From Clostridiaceae bacterium Marseille-Q4149 (GTDB taxonomy: Bacteria > Bacillota > Clostridia > Oscillospirales > Oscillospiraceae), in contig CP073691.1 in assembly GCA_018228685.1 (NCBI GenBank), positions 2,604,001 to 2,668,000 on the forward strand: a stretch of DNA of 64,000 bases. The letters are read 5' to 3'. Each line of letters begins with the position of its first letter. Position 1 is the stretch's first letter. Shown piece by piece: positions 9,263-18,294 of this stretch. The notes under the pieces are model-generated. The model ran no database searches, was not told the origin of the DNA, and saw nothing but the letters and a program-made list of their open reading frames with translations. The translations under genes and the position numbers were made by a program.

Positions 9263-10111
9263 ATGAAGGTAAAGATCACCTCGGACAGCACCTGCGACTT
9301 ATCGCCGGAGCTGATCGAAAAGTACGACATTGCCATCACCCCCCTGTCGGTGCACTGCGGCGACAAGGTGGGCCGCGACGGCGTGGAGATCACGCCGGAA
9401 ATCATCTATGACTATGTGGACGCCAGCGGGCAGCTGCCCCGGACCAGCGCCGTCAACGTGTTTGACTATGTCCGGGAGCTTCGCCACTGGCGCCAGCAGG
9501 GGTACAGCATCGTGCACTTCTGCATCAGCAGCGACTTTTCCAGCTCCTACCAGAACGCCTGCATCGCGGCGGCGGACATCGGCCAGGTGTATGTGGTGGA
9601 TTCCCGGAACCTCTCCACCGGCCAGGGTCTGCTGGTGCTCCACGGGGCGGAGCTGGCCGCCGCCGGACAGACGGCGGAGGAGATCCAGAAGGCCTGCACG
9701 GACCTGGCTCCCCAGGTGGAGGCCAGCTTCGTCATCGACCGGCTGGACTATCTGTACAAGGGCGGTCGTTGTTCGGCCCTCAGCGCCTTCGGCGGAAACC
9801 TGCTGAAGCTGAAGCCCTGCATCGAAGTGAAGGACGGCAAAATGACCCCCGGCAAGAAGTATCGCGGCCCCATCGACAAGGTGATGCTGCAATATGCCGA
9901 CGACCGGCTGCGGGGTCGGGACGACATCAACAAGCACCGGGTGTTCATCACCCACACCCGCTGCGCCCCGGAGGCGGTGGAGGCCGTGCGGCAGAAGATC
10001 CTGGAGCTGGCCCCGGACTTTGAGGAGATCATCGAAACCAACGCCGGTTCCACCGTGACCTCCCACTGCGGCCCCGGCACCCTGGGCGTGCTGTTCATCC
10101 GCACAAAATAG
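9263..10111 (+). CDS. DegV-family fatty-acid-binding protein
   Basis: 282 residues. The DegV two-domain fold is indicated by STCDLSPELIEKYDI at the N-terminus, LPRTSAVNVFDY (the T-S residues that hold the fatty acid carboxylate) and YLYKGGRCSALSA in the linker. The C-terminal signature is SHCGPGTLGVLF. In Firmicutes, DegV/FakB proteins bind fatty acids and present them to the kinase FakA. No fakA is nearby, so a FakB role is an inference. AAGGAG lies upstream. The gene stands alone with its own promoter and terminator. Confidence 0.92.
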   Translation: MKVKITSDSTCDLSPELIEKYDIAITPLSVHCGDKVGRDGVEITPEIIYDYVDASGQLPRTSAVNVFDYVRELRHWRQQGYSIVHFCISSDFSSSYQNACIAAADIGQVYVVDSRNLSTGQGLLVLHGAELAAAGQTAEEIQKACTDLAPQVEASFVIDRLDYLYKGGRCSALSAFGGNLLKLKPCIEVKDGKMTPGKKYRGPIDKVMLQYADDRLRGRDDINKHRVFITHTRCAPEAVEAVRQKILELAPDFEEIIETNAGSTVTSHCGPGTLGVLFIRTK

Positions 10112-10117
10112 GTCTGC

Positions 10118-10150
10118 AATTCCCGGAGCACCGCTCCGGGAATTTTTTTT
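10118..10150 (+). terminator. Terminator after degV
   Basis: AATTCCCGGAGC / GCTCCGGGAATT stem with a 3-nt loop, followed by T8. From here to 10277 I see only one small hairpin (about 10203-10226) and no gene. Confidence 0.92.
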
Positions 10151-10277
10151 AAAATTTTTTGAAAAAACCGGTTGCAGATTCGCCGCTTTGGTGTTTCATG
10201 AGTATAGGGGGCGAAAAGCGCCCTATCTGCGGGATCACCTGTGCGGGGACCGACCCTCTCCTGTACGGTATCCATAG

Positions 10278-10311
10278 AAAAATACCGCCGGATTTTCCGG
10301 CGGTATTTTTT
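10278..10311. terminator. Bidirectional terminator downstream of the aminopeptidase gene
   Basis: AAAAATACCGCCGG / CCGGCGGTATTTTTT hairpin with A and T runs on both sides, so it can end transcription from either strand. It lies 13 bp beyond the stop of the minus-strand peptidase. Confidence 0.9.
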
Positions 10312-10324
10312 GCTCGTTTGCGTA

Positions 10325-11548
10325 TCAGAAGGCCCAGGTGCCGTTCCGGAACAGGGGAACGGTTTTCCCATCCTGGCATACGCCGTCGATAGACAGATCC
10401 GCCGAGCCGATCATGAAGTCCTCGTGGACCATGGAGTCGTTGACGCCCAGGCTGCGGCACTCCTCCAGGGTCTTGCTCTGGAAGTCCCGGATGGTGTCGG
10501 CAAAGCCCATGCCCAGGGCCAGATGGCAGCAGGCATTCTCGTCAAACAGCGTGTTGTAGAACAGCAGGCCGGACTGGTTGATGGGGGAGTCGAAGGGCAC
10601 CAGGGCGCACTCGCCCAGATAGCAGCTGCCCTGGTCCATGGTGATGAGCTTGGTCAGCAGGTCGTTGTTGACCTGGGCGTTCCACTCCACGGCCTTGCCC
10701 TCGTGGAAGCGGATCCAGAACTCGTCGATGAGCTGACCCTGATAGCTCAGGGGCTTGGTGGAATAGACGATGCCCTCGGCCTGGCCCTTCATGGGGGAGG
10801 TGAAGCACTCCTCGGTGGGGATGTTGGGGTTGAAGAAGATCCCCTGCAGGCTGGTTTCGCCGCCGCCGCAGAACTGCCCCTCCGGGATCAGCCCCACGGT
10901 CAGGTCCGTGCCGTTGGCGCTCTTATACTTCAGCTGCCGCAGGTGCAGGCTGTTGAGATACTGGCACCGGTCGTGAAGGTCCTGGTTGTGGGCGTCCCAG
11001 GCGGCCAAGGGGTCCTCATCCACCCGGCTGGTGGACAGAATGGCCTCCCACAGCTTCTCCATAGCCTGGCTGGTGCGCAGGCCCGGGAACAGCTTCTTGG
11101 CCCAGGCCGCGCCGGGCACGGCGGCGATGCACCACTGATACTTGTTCTCGATCTGGTCCCGGTATTTGCGGATGGTGGGATAGAGCCGCTGCTGGGACTT
11201 GGCCATCTTCTCCTGGTTGATGCCGTTGAGGCCGTCGGGGTCCTCCGACAGCAGATAGATGCGGCAGGGGATGGTGTCCACATAGTGCTGCCAGCGGGCC
11301 TCCTCATAGTTGTCCAGCTTGGACAGGGTGGTCATGGTGCGATAGCGGTAGTGCAGCTTCTGCAGAGGCTGATAGCTCCAGTCCACCACCACCTTCTTGG
11401 CCTTGCGCTTGTAGCACTCCTCCACCAGCATCTTCACAAACTCCGGCTGATCCAGGTCGGCGGCGATGAACACCTCCTGGCCGGGCTGCACGTTGACGCC
11501 GGTCTGGGCGATGAGCTGGGCATATTTGCGTAAAACGGTCTTTTTCAT
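10325..11548 (-). CDS. M29-family (thermophilic type) aminopeptidase
   Basis: 407 residues from the ATG at 11548, which is preceded by GGGGGAAT; a longer frame from 11605 lacks a ribosome site. The metallopeptidase family M29 signature EECFTSP (first metal-ligand Glu) sits in the middle, with HEDFMIG (His and Asp ligands) near the C-terminus. The N-terminal half is the substrate-binding domain, starting KYAQLIAQTGVNVQPGQEV. The family removes N-terminal amino acids using two Co/Zn ions in the cytosol. It is monocistronic and no signal peptide is seen. Confidence 0.92.
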   Translation of the reverse strand: MKKTVLRKYAQLIAQTGVNVQPGQEVFIAADLDQPEFVKMLVEECYKRKAKKVVVDWSYQPLQKLHYRYRTMTTLSKLDNYEEARWQHYVDTIPCRIYLLSEDPDGLNGINQEKMAKSQQRLYPTIRKYRDQIENKYQWCIAAVPGAAWAKKLFPGLRTSQAMEKLWEAILSTSRVDEDPLAAWDAHNQDLHDRCQYLNSLHLRQLKYKSANGTDLTVGLIPEGQFCGGGETSLQGIFFNPNIPTEECFTSPMKGQAEGIVYSTKPLSYQGQLIDEFWIRFHEGKAVEWNAQVNNDLLTKLITMDQGSCYLGECALVPFDSPINQSGLLFYNTLFDENACCHLALGMGFADTIRDFQSKTLEECRSLGVNDSMVHEDFMIGSADLSIDGVCQDGKTVPLFRNGTWAF

Positions 11549-11648
11549 GGCTGTGATTCCCCCTGTAGTACAAAATAATGGAAACATTATACCACCGGCG
11601 GACAATCTTGAAAAGAGGTTTTTGTGAAATTTGAAGAAAGCCGCCGCG

Positions 11649-12614
11649 TCACTCCGCCTGGCGGGCGATGTCCAGCAGCCAGCGGACCGCCTGCACCGGA
11701 TACCGGCCCCGGGCCGTTTCCCCGGTGAGCATCAGGGCCGACGCCCCGTCCAGCACGGCGTTGTACACGTCCAGCACCTCCGCCCGGGTGGGGGTGGGGT
11801 GCTCCGTCATGGTGTGCAGCAGCTGGGTCACCACCAGGAAGGGCTTCCCGGCCCGGCGGCACCGGGCGGCGATGTCCTTCTGGGCGGCGGGCAGGTGCAG
11901 AAGCCCCAGATTGCTGCCCAGGTCCCCCCGGGCCACGGTGACCACGTCGCAGGCGTCCATCCATTGGGGCAGACTCTGCCAGCCCCGCCGGTCCTCGATC
12001 TTGGCGAATATCGTGAGGTGCTCCAGACCCCGGCGGGCCAGGGCCGCCCGGACCTGCTCCAGCTCATGGCGGCTGCGGACAAAGGGCTGCATCACCGCCG
12101 TGACCCCCTGTCCGGCGGCGGCGTCCAGGTCCAGCAGGTCCTGCTCCGTCAGGGCCGGGCGGCACAGCTCCACCCCGGGCAGGGTGATGCTTTTCCGGCT
12201 TTCCAGCACCCCGCCCCGGGTGACGGTGCAGGTGACGGCCCGGCCGCAGGTCTCCGCCCGCAGGGCCATCAGGCCGTCGTCCAGCAAAATCTCCTGCCCC
12301 GGGGCCACGGCGGCCAGAATATCCGGCTCCACCGGCAGGCCCCCGGGGCCCAGGGTCACGGTCTCCCCCGCCGTCAGGGTCACGGGACGGGACAGGGGCC
12401 CCATCCGCAGCTCCGGACCACGCATATCGACGATCAGCTCCGCATCCCGGCCCGACGCCTGGCGGGCCGCCTGCACCGCATGGGTCCAGGGGCGGCAGGC
12501 AGCCAATGTGGTATGGGACAGGTTCAGCCGGAAGCCGGTGAGGCCCAGGCCCAGCAGTTCCGTCAGCAGGTCCGCCCGGCAGCAGGCGGGGCCAAGGGTG
12601 GCGTAGGTTTTCAC
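11649..12614 (-). CDS. Short pyruvate-kinase-like protein
   Basis: 321 residues against about 470 for ordinary pyruvate kinase. Recognisable parts are ATLGPA and FRLNLSH at the N-terminus, a small B-domain (VDMRGPELR...), IFAKIEDRRG, VTVARGDLGSN (metal and phosphoryl site), VVTQLLHTM and PTRAEVLDVYNAVLDGASALMLTGETA. The whole allosteric C-domain is absent. Catalytic residues look largely kept, so this may be an unregulated or repurposed enzyme rather than debris. Its ATG overlaps the uvrC stop by 4 bp, so the two are translationally coupled. A full-length pyk presumably exists elsewhere. Confidence 0.8.
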   Translation of the reverse strand: MKTYATLGPACCRADLLTELLGLGLTGFRLNLSHTTLAACRPWTHAVQAARQASGRDAELIVDMRGPELRMGPLSRPVTLTAGETVTLGPGGLPVEPDILAAVAPGQEILLDDGLMALRAETCGRAVTCTVTRGGVLESRKSITLPGVELCRPALTEQDLLDLDAAAGQGVTAVMQPFVRSRHELEQVRAALARRGLEHLTIFAKIEDRRGWQSLPQWMDACDVVTVARGDLGSNLGLLHLPAAQKDIAARCRRAGKPFLVVTQLLHTMTEHPTPTRAEVLDVYNAVLDGASALMLTGETARGRYPVQAVRWLLDIARQAE

Positions 12615-14443
12615 GGCGTCTCCTCCTTGTGAAAGTGGTCGTATACCGCCCGGGCGGCGGCCTTGGGCACCACCGCCTCCAGCTGGGGCAGCTCCGCCTG
12701 GGCAATGGCCCTGACGCTTTTGAAGTGCTTCAAAAGGGCCTTCTTCCGCACGTCCCCTACCCCGGGGATGCCGTCCAGCCGGGAGGTCAGAGCGGACTTC
12801 GTGTGCTTCTCATGGTGATAGGTAATGGCGAAGCGGTGGACCTCCTCCTGGATCTGGCCCACCAGGGCGAACAGCGGGGGGCTCTGCTGGATGCCCAGCT
12901 CCTGGCCCTCCGCCGTTACCAGCGCCCGGGTCCGGTGGCGGTCGTCCTTCACCATGCCCAGCACCGGCACCGTAAGGCCCAGGCGCTCCAGCACATGGCA
13001 GGCGGCCTCCGCCTGGAGCTGGCCGCCGTCCATCAGCAGCAGGTCCGGCAGGGGGGCAAAGTGCTCGTCCCCCTCCAGATACCGCCGGAACCGGCGCTCC
13101 AGCACCTCCTCCATGGCCCGCAGGTCGTCGGCGTGGTCCAGAGTCTTTACCTGGAACCGGCGATAGTCCCGCTTCAGGGGCCGTCCGTCCGCAAACACCA
13201 CCATGGAGGCCACCATGTCCTGCCCGGCGGTGTGGGAAATATCGTAGGATTCCAGCCGCCGGGGGGCCTCCGCCAGCCCGGCCAGGGTCCCCAGCTGCTC
13301 TAAGGTCTTGCCGGTGCGCTCGGCGTCGGAGGTGATGCGCTCCACCTCCTCCCGGGCGTTGCGGCGGGCCATGCGCAGCAGCTCCGCCCGCTCTCCCCGC
13401 TGGGGCACCCGCAGGATCACCCGGTGCCCGGCCCGGCCTGTCAGCAGGGCAGCGAAGGTGTCCATATCCTCCAGCTCGCAGGGCACTAAAATCTCCCGGG
13501 GCAGGGCCTGGCGGTCCAGGTAATACTGGCTCAGCACGGCGGAGAGAATGTCCGCCTCCTCCTGGTCGGCGGCGGCGGAGAACACCTCCACCTCCCGGCC
13601 CAGAAGATTGCCGTCCTCAATGTGCAGCACGGCGCTGCCGCAGCGGACCTGGCCCGGGTACACGCCCCACACGTCCGTGTCGGCGCAGACTCCGGCGATG
13701 ACCTGCTGGGTCTTGCCCAGCACGGAGATGGCCCGGATGCGGTCCCGCAGGGCGGCGGCCTTTTCAAAGTTCAGCTCCTCCGCCGCCTGCTCCATCTCCT
13801 GCTGCAGCTCCGCCGTCAGCTGGCGGTAATGCCCGTTGAAGATCCGCACCGCCTGGCGGATCCGGGCCTGATACTCCGCTTGGCCGGGGCCGTCCGGGCG
13901 GCAGAAGCCGTCGCAGCGGCCGATGTGGTGGTTCAGGCAGGGCCGCTCCCTGCCGATGTCCCGGGGAAACTGGCGGGCACAGGTGGGTAGGTGCAGGGCC
14001 CCGCACACGGCCTCAATGGCCAGCCGGGTCTCCCGCCGGCCGCCGAAGGGGCCGAAATATTTTGCGCCGTCGTCCGCCGTTTTTCCCACCAGGGAAAAGC
14101 GGGGATAGGCCGCGCCGGTATCCAGCCGCACAAAGGGATAGCCCTTGTCGTCCTTCAGCAGGATGTTGTACCGGGGCATATGGCGCTTGATGAGAGAGTT
14201 TTCCAGGATCAGGGCCTCGAACTCCGTGGAGACAAAGATGGTGTCGAAATGGTCCACCTGGGACACCATGGCCCGGGTCTTTTCGTTGTGGGAGGCGGTG
14301 TCCTGGAAATATTGGCTGACGCGGTTTTTCAGCTTTTTGGCCTTGCCCACATAGATCACCTTACCGGTTTTGTCCATCATCAGATAGACCCCCGGGGCCA
14401 GAGGCAGATCGTTGGCCTTCTGCCGCAGCTCATCCTTGGTCAT
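12611..14443 (-). CDS. uvrC: Excinuclease ABC subunit C
   Basis: 610 residues. The GIY-YIG nuclease domain is at the N-terminus (APGVYLMMDKTGKVIYVGKA, with downstream KKLKNRVSQYF). A UVR domain (ELNFEKAAALRDRIRAI) binds UvrB, an RNase H-like nuclease domain contains YDISHTAGQ, and a C-terminal double helix-hairpin-helix contains IPGVGDVRKKALLKHF. UvrC makes both incisions in nucleotide excision repair. uvrA and uvrB are not in the window. The start follows AAGGAGG. Confidence 0.97.
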   Translation of the reverse strand: MTKDELRQKANDLPLAPGVYLMMDKTGKVIYVGKAKKLKNRVSQYFQDTASHNEKTRAMVSQVDHFDTIFVSTEFEALILENSLIKRHMPRYNILLKDDKGYPFVRLDTGAAYPRFSLVGKTADDGAKYFGPFGGRRETRLAIEAVCGALHLPTCARQFPRDIGRERPCLNHHIGRCDGFCRPDGPGQAEYQARIRQAVRIFNGHYRQLTAELQQEMEQAAEELNFEKAAALRDRIRAISVLGKTQQVIAGVCADTDVWGVYPGQVRCGSAVLHIEDGNLLGREVEVFSAAADQEEADILSAVLSQYYLDRQALPREILVPCELEDMDTFAALLTGRAGHRVILRVPQRGERAELLRMARRNAREEVERITSDAERTGKTLEQLGTLAGLAEAPRRLESYDISHTAGQDMVASMVVFADGRPLKRDYRRFQVKTLDHADDLRAMEEVLERRFRRYLEGDEHFAPLPDLLLMDGGQLQAEAACHVLERLGLTVPVLGMVKDDRHRTRALVTAEGQELGIQQSPPLFALVGQIQEEVHRFAITYHHEKHTKSALTSRLDGIPGVGDVRKKALLKHFKSVRAIAQAELPQLEAVVPKAAARAVYDHFHKEETP

Positions 14444-14500
14444 GGCGACCCTCCTTTCAGGGTTTTCCCCAGTATAGCACGTTTACCACCGGAAAGGAAG

Positions 14501-14529
14501 TTTACATTTTCCTCGACAGAAGGTATAAT
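14501..14529 (+). promoter_or_regulatory. Sigma-A promoter for the GNAT-folA-recG unit
   Basis: TTTACA (14501-14506), 17-bp spacer, TATAAT (14524-14529), 41 bp before the GNAT start. It diverges from uvrC. Confidence 0.78.
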
Positions 14530-14569
14530 AGGGGGAAAAGACACCACTAAGGAAAGAGGGAGAATCCGT

Positions 14570-15262
14570 ATGCATAACAAATGGAACAGCGCCAACGTGG
14601 ATCAGGTGCTGCTGCGAAAAGGAGAGGAACATCTGCTGTACCGGGGCCCGGAGGGCAGCGTGGTCCGGAATGACCACCTGGTCATGAGCGATATCGCCGA
14701 CGGACCGGCTCTGGCGGCGCTTCTGCGCCGCCTGGGGCTGGAAAACGGGGGGCTTTTCTGCGTCCCCCAGGGGGCCAGTGACGAGGTGGCCCGGGCCTTT
14801 GGCCTGAAAAAGGGCGTCCCCTGCACCCAGTGGGTCTATGGCGAAAGCCAGCCGCCCCGGGTCCCCGCCGCGGAGGTGCGGCCTATAACGGAGGAATACC
14901 TCCCCCTGTGCGCCGCCCACTATCACCCGGAGGACGGCGAGGCGGCATATCTGCGCAGCCGGATGGAGGCGGGGCAGCTGTGGGGCCTGTTTGAAGATGG
15001 GCAGCTGGCGGCTTTCATCGGTGTGCACCACGAGGGCAGCATGGGCATTTTAGAGGTCCTGCCGGAGTATCGCCGCCGGGGCCTGGCCATGGCCCTGGAG
15101 GGCTGGCTGATCCGGTGGCACCTGGAGCGGGGCTGGACCCCCTTCTGCCATGTGTATGAGGACAACCCCGCTTCCCACGCCCTGCAGAAAAAGCTGGGCC
15201 TGACTCCGGCCCCGGAGCAGGTGGTGTGGCTGCATCGTCCCCACGGGGAGGACGAGGAATGA
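14570..15262 (+). CDS. GNAT-family N-acetyltransferase
   Basis: 230 residues from the ATG that follows GGAAAGAGGGAG; the frame is open far upstream, but that part runs antisense to uvrC. The C-terminal half is a GNAT domain: FIGVHHEGSMGILEVLPEYRRRGLAMALEG contains the acetyl-CoA loop (RRRGLA), and FCHVYEDNPASHALQKKLG forms the last helices. The N-terminal 90 residues resemble a second, degenerate acyltransferase half. The acceptor is unknown. Its stop overlaps the folA start (ATGA). Confidence 0.85.
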   Translation: MHNKWNSANVDQVLLRKGEEHLLYRGPEGSVVRNDHLVMSDIADGPALAALLRRLGLENGGLFCVPQGASDEVARAFGLKKGVPCTQWVYGESQPPRVPAAEVRPITEEYLPLCAAHYHPEDGEAAYLRSRMEAGQLWGLFEDGQLAAFIGVHHEGSMGILEVLPEYRRRGLAMALEGWLIRWHLERGWTPFCHVYEDNPASHALQKKLGLTPAPEQVVWLHRPHGEDEE

Positions 15263-15723
15263 TCGCCATTGCAGCCGTCTGCGAAAACGGCGGCATCGGC
15301 CGGGAGGGCGCTCTGCTGTTTCACATCCGGGAGGACCTGCGGCGGTTCCGGCAGCTGACCCTGGGGAAAACCGTGGTCATGGGCCGCCGGACCCTGGAGA
15401 GTCTCCCCGGGGGCCGGGGCCTGCCGGACCGGCGGAACCTGGTGCTGACCCGGGATCTGGATTTCACCGCCCCGGGGGCGGAGGTGATCCATGACCTGGC
15501 GGAGGTGCCGGAGGACGCGGTGGTCATCGGCGGGGAAAGCGTGTACCGGCAGCTGCTGCCCCGGTGCAGCACCGTGTATCTGACGAGGATTTTCGCCGCG
15601 CCCCAGGCCGACGCGTTTTTCCCCGATTTATCCCGGGACAGTGCGTGGACAAAGGCGGAACAAAGCGAGACATTCACCTCCGGCGGCGTGTCGTTCCAAT
15701 ATGTGACCTACCGCCGGAAATAA
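15259..15723 (+). CDS. folA: Dihydrofolate reductase
   Basis: 154 residues. MIAIAAVCENGGIGREGALLF covers the substrate/NADPH entry region; ELTLGKTVVMGRRTLESL-type residues bind NADPH (GKTVVMGRRTLESLPGG here), and VVIGGESVYRQLLP is the second nucleotide site. The acidic catalytic residue expected after the Met20 loop appears as Glu in REDLRRFR. It reduces dihydrofolate to tetrahydrofolate. thyA is not adjacent. It is translationally coupled to the upstream GNAT gene through an ATGA overlap. Confidence 0.95.
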   Translation: MIAIAAVCENGGIGREGALLFHIREDLRRFRQLTLGKTVVMGRRTLESLPGGRGLPDRRNLVLTRDLDFTAPGAEVIHDLAEVPEDAVVIGGESVYRQLLPRCSTVYLTRIFAAPQADAFFPDLSRDSAWTKAEQSETFTSGGVSFQYVTYRRK

Positions 15724-15742
15724 GAACGAAGGAGGCGGTCTT

Positions 15743-17797
15743 ATGGCAGACCTGGGCACCAATGTGCGATATATCAAGGGCATCGGCGAGGCCCGGGCCG
15801 CCGCCCTGGAAAAGCTGGGCATTACCACCCTGGGGGACCTGATCGCCTATTTCCCCCGGGGGTATGAGGACCGGACCCAGGTCCGCCCCATCCGGGAGCT
15901 GACCGCCGGGGAGAGCGTATGCGTCCGGGGCATGGTGGCGGCGGACCTGACGGCCTATCGCATTTCCGGAGGCCGCACCATCGCCAAGACCCGGGTGGTG
16001 GACGACAGCGGGTCTCTGGACCTGGTGTTTTTCAACATGGAGCACCGGAGGGACGCCCTGCACCAGGGGGATGTGTGCGTCTTTTTCGGCAAGGTGGAGG
16101 ACAATCTGCGGCGCAAGCAGATGATCAACCCCCTGTTTGAGCCGGAGGGGCGGCAGCAGGTCACCGGGCGCATCATGCCCATCTATCCCCTGACCGCCGG
16201 AGTCACCCAGGGGCTGATGGCCCGGGCCGCCCGCCAGGGGCTGGACGCCTGCCGGGAGCTGCTGCCGGACGTGCTGCCGGATGAGGTGCGGCAGGCCCAC
16301 AAGCTGTGTTATGTAAACTATGCATATGAGAACATCCACTTTCCCGCCTCGCCGGAGGCGCTGGAGGTGGCCCGGCGGCGGCTGGTGTTCGAGGAGCTGT
16401 TTCTGCTGACCTGCGGTCTGCAGCTGCTGCGGCAGCGGCGGCGGGACGTGGCAGGCCCGGCCTGCCGGCGGATGAGCATGGAGCCCTTTTACCGGCGGCT
16501 GCCCTTCGCCCTGACCGGGGCCCAGCGCCGGGCCATTGCCGACGCCGTGGAGGACATGGTGTCCGGCAAGCCCATGAACCGCCTGTGCCAGGGGGACGTG
16601 GGCAGCGGCAAGACCATGGTGGCGGCGGCGTGCATCTGGTTCGCCGTGGAAAACGGGTGGCAGACGGCCCTGATGGCCCCCACGGAAATTCTGGCCCGGC
16701 AGCACTATCAGGGGCTGGCGCCGCTGCTGGCCCGGTTTTTCATCCGGTGCGCCCTGCTGACCGGGTCCACCCGGGCCAAGGAGCGGCGGGAGATTTTAGC
16801 GGGGCTGGCGGACGGGTCCATCGACCTGTGCATCGGCACCCACGCCCTGCTGACGGAGGACGTGCAGTATCAGAAGCTGGGCCTGGTGGTAACGGACGAG
16901 CAGCACCGGTTCGGCGTGAACCAGCGGGCGGCCCTGTCCCAGAAGGCGGAGGACCCCCACCTGCTGGTGCTGTCGGCCACGCCTATCCCCCGGACCCTGG
17001 CCCTGGTGATCTATGGCGACCTGGACGTGTCGGTGATCGACGAGCTGCCTCCCGGGCGGCAGAAGGTGGACACCTTCGCCCTGGGGGAGAGCTATCGCCC
17101 CCGGGTGCAGGCCTTTATCCGGAAGCTGGCGGCGGCGGGACAGCAGATCTTCATCGTTTGCCCCCTGGTGGGGGAGGCGGACCAGATCCCCGACGAGCGC
17201 AAGGCCGTGACGGCCTACGCCAAGCAGCTGCAGGAGCAGGTGTTTCCGGACCTGCGGGTGGCGGTGCTCCACGGGAAGATGAAGCCCAGGGAGAAGGAGA
17301 AGGTCATGGCGGCCTTTGCCGCCGGGGAAAGCGACATTCTGGTGTCCACCACCGTGGTGGAGGTGGGGGTGGACGTGCCCAACGCCACCTGCATGGTGGT
17401 GGAAAACGCCGACCGGTTCGGCCTGTCCCAGCTGCACCAGCTGCGGGGCCGGGTGGGCCGGGGCAAGGCCAAAAGCTACTGCATCCTGCTGTCGGACAGC
17501 CAGAATGAGGAGACCCGGGCCCGGCTGAAGGTGATGACCCAGACCAACGACGGCTTCCGCATCTCCCAGGAGGACCTGCGGCTGCGGGGGCCGGGAGATT
17601 TCTTCGGCCAGCGGCAGCACGGTCTGCCGGCCATGAAGATCGCCGACCTCAGCTGCGACATGCGGCTGCTGGACGAGGCCCAGACGGCGGCCCGGCAGCT
17701 GATGGAGCGTGACCCGGAGCTGACGGCCCCGGCCCACCGGCCCCTGCGCCGGCGCATCCGCCAGCTGTTCGACACCAACGCCGATATGCTGAACTGA
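15743..17797 (+). CDS. recG: ATP-dependent DNA helicase RecG
   Basis: 684 residues. The N-terminal wedge/OB domain recognises branched DNA (GIGEARAAALEKLGI, then YEDRTQVRPIREL). The superfamily 2 helicase core has motif I GDVGSGKT, motif Ia APTEIL, DEQH box (TDEQHRFGV), SATPIPRTL, and the TRG-type motif QLHQLRGRVGRG. RecG regresses stalled forks and processes recombination intermediates. It starts 20 bp after folA with AAGGAGG, and ends in its own terminator. Confidence 0.97.
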   Translation: MADLGTNVRYIKGIGEARAAALEKLGITTLGDLIAYFPRGYEDRTQVRPIRELTAGESVCVRGMVAADLTAYRISGGRTIAKTRVVDDSGSLDLVFFNMEHRRDALHQGDVCVFFGKVEDNLRRKQMINPLFEPEGRQQVTGRIMPIYPLTAGVTQGLMARAARQGLDACRELLPDVLPDEVRQAHKLCYVNYAYENIHFPASPEALEVARRRLVFEELFLLTCGLQLLRQRRRDVAGPACRRMSMEPFYRRLPFALTGAQRRAIADAVEDMVSGKPMNRLCQGDVGSGKTMVAAACIWFAVENGWQTALMAPTEILARQHYQGLAPLLARFFIRCALLTGSTRAKERREILAGLADGSIDLCIGTHALLTEDVQYQKLGLVVTDEQHRFGVNQRAALSQKAEDPHLLVLSATPIPRTLALVIYGDLDVSVIDELPPGRQKVDTFALGESYRPRVQAFIRKLAAAGQQIFIVCPLVGEADQIPDERKAVTAYAKQLQEQVFPDLRVAVLHGKMKPREKEKVMAAFAAGESDILVSTTVVEVGVDVPNATCMVVENADRFGLSQLHQLRGRVGRGKAKSYCILLSDSQNEETRARLKVMTQTNDGFRISQEDLRLRGPGDFFGQRQHGLPAMKIADLSCDMRLLDEAQTAARQLMERDPELTAPAHRPLRRRIRQLFDTNADMLN

Positions 17798-17808
17798 GGT
17801 ATGAAAAC

Positions 17809-17846
17809 AAACACCGGAGGGACAGCCGTCCCTCCGGTGTTTTCCG
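17809..17846. terminator. Terminator between convergent recG and ptsH
   Basis: AACACCGGAGGGAC-AGCC-GTCCCTCCGGTGTT stem with T-rich flank on the plus side and A-rich flank on the other, serving both genes. Confidence 0.9.
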
Positions 17847-17858
17847 GTTATTTCGTTT

Positions 17859-18122
17859 TTACTCGCCCAGCTGATTGTCCACCAGCTGCGCCAGGGCCTC
17901 CACGGCCTCCTTGGCGTCGGGGCCGTCGGCGATCAGGGTGATGGTGGTGCCCTTCACGATGCCCAGGGACAGAACGCCCAGCAGGCTTTTGGCGTTGACC
18001 CGGCGTTCCTCCTTCTCCACCCAGATGCCGCTTTTGAACTCGTTGGCCTTCTGGATAAAATAGGTAGCAGGCCGGGCGTGCAGGCCCACCTCATTGTTCA
18101 CGGTAACTTCCTGTGTAAACAT
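17859..18122 (-). CDS. ptsH: Phosphocarrier protein HPr
   Basis: 87 residues. His15 is in NNEVGLHARPAT, the site phosphorylated by enzyme I. The regulatory serine region reads VNAKSLLGVLSLG with Ser46 in place, so HPr-kinase control of carbon catabolism is expected. The gene is monocistronic with its own promoter. ptsI is not adjacent, which is common in Clostridia. An alternative would be a Crh-like paralogue, but those lack His15. Confidence 0.96.
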   Translation of the reverse strand: MFTQEVTVNNEVGLHARPATYFIQKANEFKSGIWVEKEERRVNAKSLLGVLSLGIVKGTTITLIADGPDAKEAVEALAQLVDNQLGE

Positions 18123-18188
18123 TCCATTGCACTCCTTTTATGAAGCATTTTCGCAAAATGCGGGGACATACTTCTCTCACACTATAAT

Positions 18189-18216
18189 ATTATACCGAAA
18201 CGGGGAAAGAAAGCAA
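18189..18216 (-). promoter_or_regulatory. Promoter for ptsH
   Basis: Reading the minus strand: TTGCTT, 16-bp spacer, TATAAT. The leader contains a small hairpin, GCATTTT-gcg-AAAATGC (about 18143-18159), before the ribosome site AAAGGAG. Confidence 0.7.
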
Positions 18217-18294
18217 TATCCAAAGCTACAAATTCTTGAAGCGAGGCCTGAAAAAAAGTTTGGCCCTTTTGGCAGAATCCACAAACTCCGTCTG

